A DNA stretch of 28,307 nt from a virus (IMGVR_UViG_3300028553_000132:1-28307); one strand, 5' to 3'. Numbered from the stretch's first letter, positions 19,089 to 25,064 are shown. The notes: generated by a model not told the origin, from the sequence alone. A program made the numbers and translations.

Positions 19089-19532
19089 TTATCCGTATTG
19101 CGGCAAACCTAACGCCTTACGACCTTTGCCTGTATTCTTAGCCCCAAATGTTGCTTGTTGACTGTCACAGTTAGGGCATACTAGTTGAAAGTTATCAGGA
19201 TGATTGTTTGTAGCATTACCATCTATATGGTCACACCATAAACTAATTGTCTTGCCGTTCCATTCCGTTATGCCGCAACAGTTACACTTGTTACCATCAC
19301 GTTTAATTACAAACTCTCTAATTAGTGCTCTAGGATGCTTAACATCTAAGTCCTTTCCGTCTAACCAGTCGTTGTAGCGGCGTTCTCGTAGTGCAATAGC
19401 ATTAGCCTTTGCCCCTAACCTACTACATTCTAAACTACAGTATCTGTGGTTACTACTATAACCTTTAAACACAAATTCTGTGCCACAATGTTCGCAGTTA
19501 AACGTTTTGTCTTTTGTGCCTTTATAATTCAT
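19089..19532 (-). CDS. HNH-family protein 3 with altered last catalytic residue
   Basis: This 147-aa protein has an N-terminal zinc finger (Cys13, Cys16, Cys32, Cys36) like HNH 2, then Cys83/Cys86, WCDHIDGNATNN at 99-110 with Asp101-His102, Asn114, and CPNCDSQQ at 119-126. The residue that is His in HNH 1 and 2 is Asp123 here, so cleavage may be weakened or lost. Its leader has GATAAATA (19565-19572) within a GGTAGAG/CTCTACC hairpin next to AGAAGGA and the ATG. It lies just upstream of tRNA-Pro. Confidence 0.85.
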   Translation of the reverse strand: MNYKGTKDKTFNCEHCGTEFVFKGYSSNHRYCSLECSRLGAKANAIALRERRYNDWLDGKDLDVKHPRALIREFVIKRDGNKCNCCGITEWNGKTISLWCDHIDGNATNNHPDNFQLVCPNCDSQQATFGAKNTGKGRKALGLPQYG

Positions 19533-19534
19533 AT

Positions 19535-19579
19535 GGTAGAGTCCTTCTAAAAATATTACATTTTTATTTATCCTCTACC
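19535..19579 (-). promoter_or_regulatory. Start-hiding hairpin with internal late promoter, HNH gene 3
   Basis: GGTAGAG (rc of 19573-19579) pairs with CTCTACC just before CATATG; the loop contains GATAAATA (19565-19572), an inner AAAAAT/ATTTTT hairpin and AGAAGGA. Same design as HNH gene 2. Confidence 0.55.
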
Positions 19580-19586
19580 GTTAAAT

Positions 19587-19664
19587 TGGCTCGGGGAGTC
19601 GGATTCGAACCGACCTCATTCTCGGTTAACAGCCGAGCGCTATCGCCTAGACAGCTCTCCCCGA
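19587..19664 (-). tRNA. tRNA-Asn(GTT), copy 1
   Basis: Anticodon arm CTCGG-CTGTTAA-CCGAG reads GTT; acceptor TCGGGGA/TCCCCGA and T arm GTCGG-TTCGAAT-CCGAC perfect; G73 and CCA encoded. Confidence 0.92.
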
Positions 19665-19670
19665 ATAGTT

Positions 19671-19695
19671 TCTTTAGTCCAACTGAGCTAATTAG
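19671..19695 (-). pseudogene. D-arm fragment of a tRNA
   Basis: TTAGCTCAGTTGGACTAAAG is a typical position 8-21 tRNA string without the rest; probably a remnant between tRNA-Trp and tRNA-Asn copy 1. Confidence 0.4.
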
Positions 19696-19710
19696 AAACA
19701 ATAATTTATT

Positions 19711-19784
19711 TGGCACCGGTGCAGAGAGTCGAACTCTGGCCCTCAGTTTTGGAGACTGATGTGCTGCCGTAACACTTCACCGAT
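19711..19784 (-). tRNA. tRNA-Trp(CCA), copy 2
   Basis: Anticodon arm TCAGT-CTCCAAA-ACTGA reads CCA; acceptor ATCGGTG/CACCGGT with one T-G; T arm AGAG-TTCGACT-CTCT; G73 and CCA. Better paired than copy 1. Confidence 0.9.
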
Positions 19785-19792
19785 ATTGTCTT

Positions 19793-19870
19793 TGGCTCCC
19801 TCTGCTGGACTCGAACCGACCTCATTCTCGGTTAACAGCCGAGCACCATCACCTGGATAGCTTAGAGGGA
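19793..19870 (-). tRNA. tRNA-Asn(GTT), copy 2
   Basis: Shares 34 identical bases (GCTCGG...TTCGA) with copy 1 over the anticodon and T regions but has a different, perfect acceptor TCCCTCT/AGAGGGA. The T stem 3' strand CCAGC leaves one C-A mismatch. Confidence 0.85.
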
Positions 19871-19879
19871 ACGTTATGT

Positions 19880-19978
19880 GTTTGGCTCTACTGGGCACCA
19901 CTCCAGCGATTTAACTGCTTCGGCATCAGATGCAGTACCGTGTTTCTTGCGTCTTACGGAGTCAACCTCCTGCGCTAG
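19880..19978 (-). repeat. Spacer repeat CACGGTACTGC, copy 1
   Basis: AAACACGGTACTGC, hairpin ACTGC/GCAGT, TTAAATC and later TAGAGCCA match the spacer at 18940-18998. No ORF is supported here; function unknown. Confidence 0.5.
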
Positions 19979-19986
19979 TATAAATA
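19979..19986 (+). promoter_or_regulatory. T4-type late promoter, plus strand
   Basis: Perfect TATAAATA one base before the ATG-ATG of the 43-aa plus-strand gene, so the transcript would begin at or just inside the start. Confidence 0.55.
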
Positions 19987-19987
19987 C

Positions 19988-20119
19988 ATGATGATAAAAA
20001 AGATTTGGTCCATTTTACTACCATGTATAATAATAGCTAGTTTTCTACTAGCTGTTAACAATCTAATCACTACCCACCATAATAATCAACTTTTGTTAGA
20101 AATTATTAATAGTAAGTAG
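19988..20119 (+). CDS. 43-aa single-pass membrane peptide, plus strand
   Basis: The frame MMIKKIWSILLPCIIIASFL continues LAVNNLITTHHNN and ends at TAG 20117-20119. Basic start, one hydrophobic helix and a polar tail give a standard small inner-membrane protein, possibly lysis or envelope related. It directly follows TATAAATA and has no Shine-Dalgarno sequence; the second ATG may be used. It runs against the tRNA array. Confidence 0.55.
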   Translation: MMIKKIWSILLPCIIIASFLLAVNNLITTHHNNQLLLEIINSK

Positions 20120-20122
20120 CGT

Positions 20123-20234
20123 GATTTGCGCCTCGGTGTAGCCTAGGCTGCTACATGTGATCACTTAAGACGTTGCGCTATTGCGCTTGTGGCCTTTTTA
20201 TTTTAGTATCCGATACTTGCATCGGGCGCAAATC
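20123..20234 (-). ncRNA. Structured leader element closed by GATTTGCGCC/GGCGCAAATC
   Basis: A perfect 10-bp closing stem with inner hairpins GCGC/GCGC and GTAGC/GCTAC. It follows the next element without a gap and precedes the first tRNAs of the array. Confidence 0.5.
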
Positions 20235-20318
20235 ATTCTGTTTTCAGCTACACAAAAACTTAGCATAACGACCCAGCTGCTAGTCCTCTGTTAGCGTTTG
20301 TGTATGTGAAAACAGAAT
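20235..20318 (-). ncRNA. Structured leader element with the TTCTGTTTTCA stem, copy 2
   Basis: ATTCTGTTTTCA pairs with TGAAAACAGAAT, then after two mismatched bases TACACAAA pairs with TTTGTGTA. The outer stem is identical to that at 11049-11172; the interior differs. Confidence 0.6.
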
Positions 20319-20446
20319 TTCCAATGTTCTTGCGAACATCTTCAACACAGGAACGTACAGACATATTCGTCAGTTTGTTCTTCTGCTTCAGCCCGGTCAT
20401 CGCTTACGCTAGGGGCTTGTCCTAGTAAACTAGGAACATTCAATTA
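20319..20446 (-). other. Leader segment with small hairpins
   Basis: Between BoxA and the IR-closed elements; hairpins TCCTAG-TTTA-CTAGGA and GTTC-GCAA-GAAC are visible. No coding signal. Confidence 0.4.
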
Positions 20447-20461
20447 AATTTTCAAAGAGCG
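20447..20461 (-). promoter_or_regulatory. BoxA-like antitermination element 1
   Basis: CGCTCTTTGAAAATT resembles rRNA BoxA closely (GCTCTTT core). A hairpin GTAAC-GCAA-GTTAC lies just upstream, as BoxB does in some antitermination leaders. Confidence 0.65.
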
Positions 20462-20500
20462 TGTAACTTGCGTTACGTTTTGTTTTCTGTTTGTTTAGTT

Positions 20501-20529
20501 AATATAGCGTAGTTAGTTTGCTATGTCAA
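20501..20529 (-). promoter_or_regulatory. Sigma-70 promoter P2 of the tRNA array
   Basis: TTGACA (rc of 20524-20529), 17 bases, TATATT (rc of 20501-20506). Confidence 0.88.
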
Positions 20530-20593
20530 CTGTTTTTTCTTTTTTGTTTTTGGAACTTTAAGTTTCTCAACTGTCTGCGTTCTCTATGTATGT

Positions 20594-20622
20594 GTTATAT
20601 AGTGTGTGCCTGTGCTTGTCAA
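20594..20622 (-). promoter_or_regulatory. Sigma-70 promoter P1 of the tRNA array
   Basis: TTGACA (rc of 20617-20622), 17 bases, TATAAC (rc of 20594-20599). It is in tandem with P2, 93 bases apart. Confidence 0.85.
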
Positions 20623-20644
20623 CTGTCTTTTTGAACTACTAATG

Positions 20645-20677
20645 AAAAAACCCTCCTAGTTTTGCTAGGAGGGTTTT
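20645..20677 (-). terminator. Strong rho-independent terminator upstream of the tRNA array
   Basis: 13-bp stem AAAACCCTCCTAG/CTAGGAGGGTTTT with a five-base loop and six T on the minus strand. It isolates the array promoters from the operon upstream and may also work weakly on the plus strand. Confidence 0.9.
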
Positions 20678-20702
20678 GAAACTTTGTGAACTTGTTTTGT
20701 TC

Positions 20703-20792
20703 TTAGTCTCGTACCCCTCCAGAGCATAGATCTGCGCCCGGATTACTTGATCCGACTGTCCATAACTGTACTGTGGTGCTCGAGAGTTTCAT
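20703..20792 (-). CDS. 29-aa peptide gene
   Basis: ATG 20790-20792 opens MKLSSTTVQLWTVGSSNPGA then DLCSGGVRD and ends at TAA 20703. GAAGGA is 12 bases upstream and GATAAATA (20826-20833) further up; a terminator follows. Non-repetitive, Ser/Gly-rich with one Cys. The signals suggest expression; it could be a signalling or modified peptide, but nothing shows that. Confidence 0.45.
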   Translation of the reverse strand: MKLSSTTVQLWTVGSSNPGADLCSGGVRD

Positions 20793-20825
20793 TGAACTTT
20801 CTATTCCTTCTTTATTTTATATATC

Positions 20826-20833
20826 TATTTATC
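20826..20833 (-). promoter_or_regulatory. Late promoter-like GATAAATA
   Basis: 34 bases before the 29-aa peptide gene, leaving a normal leader with GAAGGA. Confidence 0.45.
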
Positions 20834-20912
20834 ATCGAGAATTAAGTACGCACTTAATTATGATTTTACAGATAATTCAAATGCTAGTTGATTTTTATTT
20901 TGGTCATTATAG

Positions 20913-21110
20913 TTAGGGCCACAAATGATCACGCCAGTAAATATCAGTAAAATCTTTCAACTTTTCTTGATAAGCTTCTTCACCAAAGGTGATACCGATA
21001 TTGTCTAGATGCTCGTACATGTCTTCTCCGTTCAACAGTTTGACGGTTACCCATTCGTGCATATCTTCAACAATCATTTCTTCTAGTTTAGACATAAAGC
21101 GCTCAGTCAT
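20913..21110 (-). CDS. Hypothetical 65-aa acidic protein
   Basis: I use ATG 21108-21110 (MTERFMSKLEEMIVEDMHEW), which follows GGAGCAAG and overlaps the stop of the gene upstream; an ATG four codons earlier is possible. Helical, acidic, ends DIYWRDHLWP. Last gene of a five-gene overlapping operon. Function unknown. Confidence 0.65.
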   Translation of the reverse strand: MTERFMSKLEEMIVEDMHEWVTVKLLNGEDMYEHLDNIGITFGEEAYQEKLKDFTDIYWRDHLWP

Positions 21111-21357
21111 CTTGCTCCACAATTACCCATTCAGTTTTTTCATAGTAAGACATGAAGAATGTCTCAGGTTGACCAGGTTTACCATAAACCATAATCATCG
21201 GACCATCTGTGTCTTCGGTGATCCAGATGTGATGGAAGATTAGATCGCCGGGTTGATCTAAATCTTCTGTTAGATAAGCAAGCTCGCCAGCAAGCTTCTT
21301 ACGCTGATCTTCTGTAAGTTCTGGCTGTTCTGTTTCCCATTCAATTTTGTAGTTCAT
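21103..21357 (-). CDS. Hypothetical 84-aa acidic protein
   Basis: MNYKIEWETEQPELTEDQRK then a beta-rich segment (IFHHIWITEDTDGPMIMVYG) and acidic end. Overlaps its upstream neighbour as ATGA. Strongly acidic small proteins like this are often early host-takeover proteins in T4-like phages, but no target is indicated. Confidence 0.65.
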   Translation of the reverse strand: MNYKIEWETEQPELTEDQRKKLAGELAYLTEDLDQPGDLIFHHIWITEDTDGPMIMVYGKPGQPETFFMSYYEKTEWVIVEQDD

Positions 21358-21587
21358 TGTGAAATAATCCTTACTTTGCCTTCCTTGATGCCTAATGTAT
21401 AGTCTAGGTTGTTTTCAACACGCTGCACAATACGATTTAACATTTGCCGATTTTCTGCCAAGCGACCTTTGTACATCGTATCGCCTAGAGTAGTGTCTCC
21501 TTTCTTGGCTTCTTCTGTAAGCCAAGCTTCTATCTGCTTGATCAAATCAATTTCTTCTTTGATTGCTTCGAGTAAATCATGTGCCAT
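21354..21587 (-). CDS. Hypothetical 77-aa helical protein
   Basis: MAHDLLEAIKEEIDLIKQIE and LAENRQMLNRIVQRVENNLD suggest two amphipathic helices. It starts directly at the stop of the preceding gene (TAATG) and overlaps the next. Unknown role. Confidence 0.65.
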   Translation of the reverse strand: MAHDLLEAIKEEIDLIKQIEAWLTEEAKKGDTTLGDTMYKGRLAENRQMLNRIVQRVENNLDYTLGIKEGKVRIISQ

Positions 21588-21808
21588 TATACTATCTCAA
21601 AAGTTTTTACATCATAAGCAACAGAAGCTTGTTGAGTTTCGTAAAACTCAGCAGCAGTTTCGTTCCACTGCAACACACCTTCGGTACCATAGTCATCTTG
21701 TGCTGCCATCATTGCAAGTTCAGCAGTTTTATAAAATCGAGAATACACTATTCTCAAATCTAAAGATTCTTCGTTTACTTGAAACTTTCTAAGTCTATAT
21801 TCTTTCAT
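21587..21808 (-). CDS. Hypothetical 73-aa protein
   Basis: MKEYRLRKFQVNEESLDLRI then YKTAELAMMAAQDDY; mixed alpha/beta. Coupled to both neighbours by 1- and 4-base overlaps. Unknown. Confidence 0.65.
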   Translation of the reverse strand: MKEYRLRKFQVNEESLDLRIVYSRFYKTAELAMMAAQDDYGTEGVLQWNETAAEFYETQQASVAYDVKTFEIV

Positions 21809-22158
21809 CGTGTCTTTTCCTTGTCGATCAATGTTACAAATCCTAGATTAGATTCAGGTTGTCTTAATCCTGCACGTATAACCATGCTGCCAGTGTCTGT
21901 GTATTTTACCAGCCAATTTGGATAGTTATAATTAAATAGCTTGAATCCAGTTAATCGTTTTAGCATGTTTGCAGGATACTCGTAAAGAGCATACTGATCA
22001 GCAAGATAACTTTTGTTCTTGAGAGCAAAGTAAGTTGCTCTTTTTTCAAAGTAGTTTTTAGTAAGAGGAGTAAATGAAATTGTCTGACATTCTTTTTTTA
22101 AGGACTTTGAGTATCGATTGAAGTCAGATTCTCTAATAATGATTCTTCTCTTAGCCAT
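21805..22158 (-). CDS. Hypothetical 117-aa basic protein
   Basis: MAKRRIIIRESDFNRYSKSL, rich in Lys, Arg and Tyr, could bind nucleic acid but shows no motif. First gene of the operon, 19 bases after the -10 of the promoter at 22177-22205, with CAGGAGAATGCT as ribosome binding site. Confidence 0.7.
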   Translation of the reverse strand: MAKRRIIIRESDFNRYSKSLKKECQTISFTPLTKNYFEKRATYFALKNKSYLADQYALYEYPANMLKRLTGFKLFNYNYPNWLVKYTDTGSMVIRAGLRQPESNLGFVTLIDKEKTR

Positions 22159-22176
22159 AGCATTCTCCTGTATATA

Positions 22177-22205
22177 ACTATAGCATACTGCTATACTGCG
22201 GTCAA
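22177..22205 (-). promoter_or_regulatory. Sigma-70 promoter of the five-gene operon
   Basis: TTGACC (rc of 22200-22205), 17 bases, TATAGT (rc of 22177-22182). It directly follows a terminator, in the same layout as 10596-10650. Confidence 0.85.
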
Positions 22206-22208
22206 TAG

Positions 22209-22230
22209 AAAAGGACCCAAGGGCCCTTTT
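22209..22230 (-). terminator. Terminator after the SPFH gene
   Basis: 10-bp stem AAAAGGGCCC/GGGTCCTTTT (one G-T) with a two-base apex, then TTTTCTATT on the minus strand. Confidence 0.85.
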
Positions 22231-22239
22231 CTATTTTGA

Positions 22240-23631
22240 TTATTGTTTGGTTGTAGTAGCAGCAACAGTTGGATCAACCTGTAGATCTCGTGCAGTCTTG
22301 ACCATCATCATCTGCATAAAAGTGTCTACTGTGCCTAGTGCGCTACCTGTGGAACCTTCGCTTCCACCAATCACAGTAGCAGGAACATTGATCTTACTTG
22401 CAGCATCAGCCCATACCTTCTGTGCTTCGGTCCACGCAGCCAGTTTCTGTGCTAGAGCACCGTCGGCTTCAAGGATAGCTTGCTTTGCGTAGGCTTCAGC
22501 ATCAGCAGCAACAGTTACTGACTGTGCGTCGATCTTAGCACGTTCTAGGTTAATTTGTGCAGTTTCCTTAGCAACACGAGCTTCTTCACGTACACGTTCA
22601 GCAGCAGTAATAGCTAGTTTCTTCTGAGTTTCAGCTTCAGTGGTCAACTGGATCTGCTCAGTTTTAGCCGCGGCCTGACGTTTTGCAATTTCAGTATCAC
22701 CGTTTGCAATTTCCAACAGTCGTTGTTCTTCTTGTTCCAACCGCTGTTCTTTAGCAATAACACGACGGCTTACTGCATCCTTACGCTTGGCTTGCTGTAC
22801 TTCGAACGCAGGGTCTGCATCGATCTTTTCAAGGATTGCACTAGACACTTGAATACCGTATTGCAAGTATTCAGGCACAGTACGAATTTCCTTGCCGTTC
22901 TCATCAAGAACTTTTTCGGCAACTGTAATCACAATAGTTGTGTCGCCTACACTGCTAGTGTCTTGGTTTGAAACACTGTCACTTGCGGATACTTGAGCAG
23001 GATCAGGATTGGATACTTCTTTTTGCACCAGTTGAACTTTTGGCTGACCTTTGATCAGTGTATCTTTAAACTCAGTTTTAAACTGATCACGCATCTGTCC
23101 GCTGTAGTATTGTTCCATGGTAAACATGTTAGCAACTGTGTCGATTGCAGTAGTAACACTTGGTTTTAGTGTAGTGGTAATCAGTCGCTCTGGGCTACGG
23201 AAGTCACGTGCCATTTTGAGAAACTGCTCAGGATCTTGAGGAATACCAAATCGTGTAGTTTCCGTAACGTCGCCGGTCCAGTTGTCGCTCATTCGCACAT
23301 TGTACGGGCCATTTACGCTGCTACCATCTGCGTTTGCATCAGCGGTGTGTGCAACAGTAATGTAGTAGGGCCATGCAGTGCTGGAACCCCAACCACTGAA
23401 GTACCAACCAGTAGCACATTCTGCACTTTCGGTACCAAAGATGGTACGAACGTGTTGGCAGTAACCAGCATCGTTATAACTAACTGCACCACCCAACCCA
23501 ATTAAAACGCCGAGTACGCTGGCGATAGTAGTCGAGATATTTCGTACACGTTTAATTTCCAAAGCCACTGGCATTGCACGGATAACAACAGCACCAATGA
23601 TAAGTAGTGCACCAAAGATAATTCCAAACAT
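22240..23631 (-). CDS. SPFH/band-7 (prohibitin-like) membrane protein
   Basis: I use ATG 23629-23631 (MFGIIFGALLIIGAVVIRAM), behind AAAAGGAAAA; an ATG 11 codons earlier is possible. 463 aa. An N-terminal hydrophobic segment (about 1-20) and a second (about 30-50) anchor it; a band-7 beta domain follows to about residue 260, then a long Ala/Glu/Lys/Arg-rich coiled coil (about 280-410) typical of SPFH proteins that assemble rings at membranes. TTKQ ends it. Prohibitin-like proteins are known in T4-related phages, with uncertain roles such as membrane organisation or blocking superinfection. It has its own promoter (23656-23685). Confidence 0.85.
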   Translation of the reverse strand: MFGIIFGALLIIGAVVIRAMPVALEIKRVRNISTTIASVLGVLIGLGGAVSYNDAGYCQHVRTIFGTESAECATGWYFSGWGSSTAWPYYITVAHTADANADGSSVNGPYNVRMSDNWTGDVTETTRFGIPQDPEQFLKMARDFRSPERLITTTLKPSVTTAIDTVANMFTMEQYYSGQMRDQFKTEFKDTLIKGQPKVQLVQKEVSNPDPAQVSASDSVSNQDTSSVGDTTIVITVAEKVLDENGKEIRTVPEYLQYGIQVSSAILEKIDADPAFEVQQAKRKDAVSRRVIAKEQRLEQEEQRLLEIANGDTEIAKRQAAAKTEQIQLTTEAETQKKLAITAAERVREEARVAKETAQINLERAKIDAQSVTVAADAEAYAKQAILEADGALAQKLAAWTEAQKVWADAASKINVPATVIGGSEGSTGSALGTVDTFMQMMMVKTARDLQVDPTVAATTTKQ

Positions 23632-23655
23632 ATATTTTCCTTTTGTTTCTAGTAA

Positions 23656-23685
23656 GTTCAACATAGCACCATTGTAGTGCTATTG
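23656..23685 (-). promoter_or_regulatory. Sigma-70 promoter of the SPFH gene
   Basis: TTGACA and TATGTT separated by 18 bases on the minus strand, just after the stop of the frameshifted gene and about 30 bases before the SPFH ribosome binding site. Confidence 0.65.
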
Positions 23686-23694
23686 TCAATTGGT

Positions 23695-23975
23695 TTATTC
23701 AAGGTCGCCTTCTTGAATTTCGATGTGATAGCGACTTTCTTCACGTTGGATAAAATCAATTACTTCTGCATCCAGTGTGCTGCGATCAACAGTGGCAAGG
23801 TCGACGTCAAACTCATACTTGACATCGTCGGCAATCGAATCTGCAATTGCAGCCTTTGCTAGTTTTCAGCACCCTCGGATGTAGTTGATGCAACCCATGG
23901 CGTGTAAAACGTATTCCAGTTTTCTCGACTTTGACCGTCTTCATCATCATAAAACGCAATATAAATCTTGGTCAT
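23695..23975 (-). pseudogene. Small acidic protein gene with an internal -1 frameshift
   Basis: ATG 23973-23975 follows AAAGGAAACTAAT. Frame 0 reads MTKIYIAFYDDEDGQSRENW, on to SEGAEN, then TAG at 23859-23861. Moving one base back gives LAKAAIADSIADDVKYEFDV and continues to IEIQEGDLE with TAA at 23695. The two parts join naturally as one acidic protein of about 93 aa. Likely a one-base deletion or sequencing error; the site GAAAACTAG is not a classical -1 slippery heptamer. It sits in the envelope operon between the exported protein and the SPFH gene. Confidence 0.7.
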
Positions 23976-23986
23976 ATTAGTTTCCT

Positions 23987-24526
23987 TTATTGATTTACGT
24001 AGGTGAGGTCGATTGGGCTCACAACAATTTCAGGTTCGAGATAAACTGCTTGCACTTCATCTTTTCCAGGAACCACACACATTACATAAGTTGCAGCAAG
24101 ACCTTGTGGCATGAAAAGACCATTGGGTTCTGCTTGGGGCATTGTGCCAACGTTTGAGTCGACGCGATCACCAACAAAATCTTCGTAGTCAACGACTTTA
24201 TCGGGGTTGCTGTACTGGATACTAGCGTTAATGCCATAACCTACACTGTCACAAATCTTAACAAGGTTACCATTCATAGTAACGATATAAGTGTAAGTAC
24301 GATAGTTTGGTTGGTCACGCAGTTCATACAACCACTTTACCATACGCTTTTCGGTGAAGTTAGTGATGGCCGGTAGACCAGTTTGACGCTCGCCTTCCTT
24401 AAGAAGCTTTTCCATTTGATCTGCAATTGCTTCATCAGTTGAAGGAGGTTCAACATCAAACCAACCAGCGTGTGCAGTTGTTGCAGTCATAACAGCCAAT
24501 GCCGTAGCAAAAAGAATCGTTTTCAT
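23987..24526 (-). CDS. Exported hypothetical protein, 179 aa
   Basis: MKTILFATALAVMTATTAHA is a clear signal peptide with an Ala-X-Ala site before GW, so the mature protein would lie in the periplasm. It has Cys92 and a second Cys near 151 that could pair there. No enzymatic motif is seen. It is the third gene after the promoter at 25007-25035 and is next to membrane proteins, suggesting a joint envelope function. ATG lies one base after the stop of the preceding gene. Confidence 0.75.
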   Translation of the reverse strand: MKTILFATALAVMTATTAHAGWFDVEPPSTDEAIADQMEKLLKEGERQTGLPAITNFTEKRMVKWLYELRDQPNYRTYTYIVTMNGNLVKICDSVGYGINASIQYSNPDKVVDYEDFVGDRVDSNVGTMPQAEPNGLFMPQGLAATYVMCVVPGKDEVQAVYLEPEIVVSPIDLTYVNQ

Positions 24527-24527
24527 A

Positions 24528-24845
24528 TTAGCGAGCCTTTACTTCACGGAGGAAGTCTTGAAGATGTGCTGGATAGTCGTTTGTATCTACGCTTGCAAAG
24601 ATATCACGAGTTGCATTTGCAATACCAATACGACCAGCACTGTCTGCTGTTTGGTAATCAAGGTACAAGTTGTTCAACTGCAATTTCATACCGTCATTGT
24701 ATGCTTGCGATTCTTGAAAAACTTTGGTACGCTGTGCTTCACGCTCTGCATTGAAGAAGCCATTAACATAAATGCCACCCCAGGTCAGCAGACCAAGCCC
24801 AACGACAGCAGCAGTGCCGTATAGTGCGATTTTTAGATTTTCCAT
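24528..24845 (-). CDS. Membrane-anchored hypothetical protein, 105 aa
   Basis: One N-terminal hydrophobic helix (about residues 7-28, ALYGTAAVVGLGLLTWGGIY) is followed by a soluble helical domain (FFNAEREAQRTKVFQESQAY and on). The ATG overlaps the stop of the 44-aa gene (TAATG). No family recognised. Confidence 0.7.
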   Translation of the reverse strand: MENLKIALYGTAAVVGLGLLTWGGIYVNGFFNAEREAQRTKVFQESQAYNDGMKLQLNNLYLDYQTADSAGRIGIANATRDIFASVDTNDYPAHLQDFLREVKAR

Positions 24846-24979
24846 TATTTTACCTTTTCAATAAGTGTTTCGTAGTTGCAGATAACATACCAAGTAGCAT
24901 GTTCAACGCCCTTGGCAACAAGATATAAACTTCCAAACATTACAAAGTTAGGAAGGATATAGTATACTAGAATATCCAT
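24845..24979 (-). CDS. 44-aa small membrane protein
   Basis: ATG 24977-24979 follows AAGGAGAATACACA. The frame MDILVYYILPNFVMFGSLYL then VAKGVEHATWYVICNYE ends at TAA 24845. One hydrophobic helix. First gene after a consensus promoter, coupled to the 105-aa gene by a one-base overlap. Confidence 0.75.
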   Translation of the reverse strand: MDILVYYILPNFVMFGSLYLVAKGVEHATWYVICNYETLIEKVK

Positions 24980-25006
24980 TGTGTATTCTCCTTGCTCTAT
25001 GATTAC

Positions 25007-25035
25007 ATTATAGTGGTTCAAGTAAAGTATGTCAA
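25007..25035 (-). promoter_or_regulatory. Consensus sigma-70 promoter of the envelope operon
   Basis: TTGACA (rc of 25030-25035), 17 bases, TATAAT (rc of 25007-25012): a perfect match, directly after a terminator. Confidence 0.92.
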
Positions 25036-25040
25036 TAGTA

Positions 25041-25064
25041 AAAAAGGGCCCGAAGGCCCTTTTT
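25041..25064 (-). terminator. Terminator after the NAD salvage block
   Basis: 10-bp stem AAAAAGGGCC/GGCCCTTTTT with a four-base loop TTCG on the minus strand, then TTTTTTACT. Confidence 0.92.

Noticed and set aside
10664-20461. Ribosomal RNA fragments (suggested by rrn-like promoters and BoxA)
   Set aside because: No conserved 16S, 23S or 5S strings were recognised on either strand.
23313-23501. 62-codon minus-strand frame
   Set aside because: Alternative frame within the SPFH gene, with no independent start signals.
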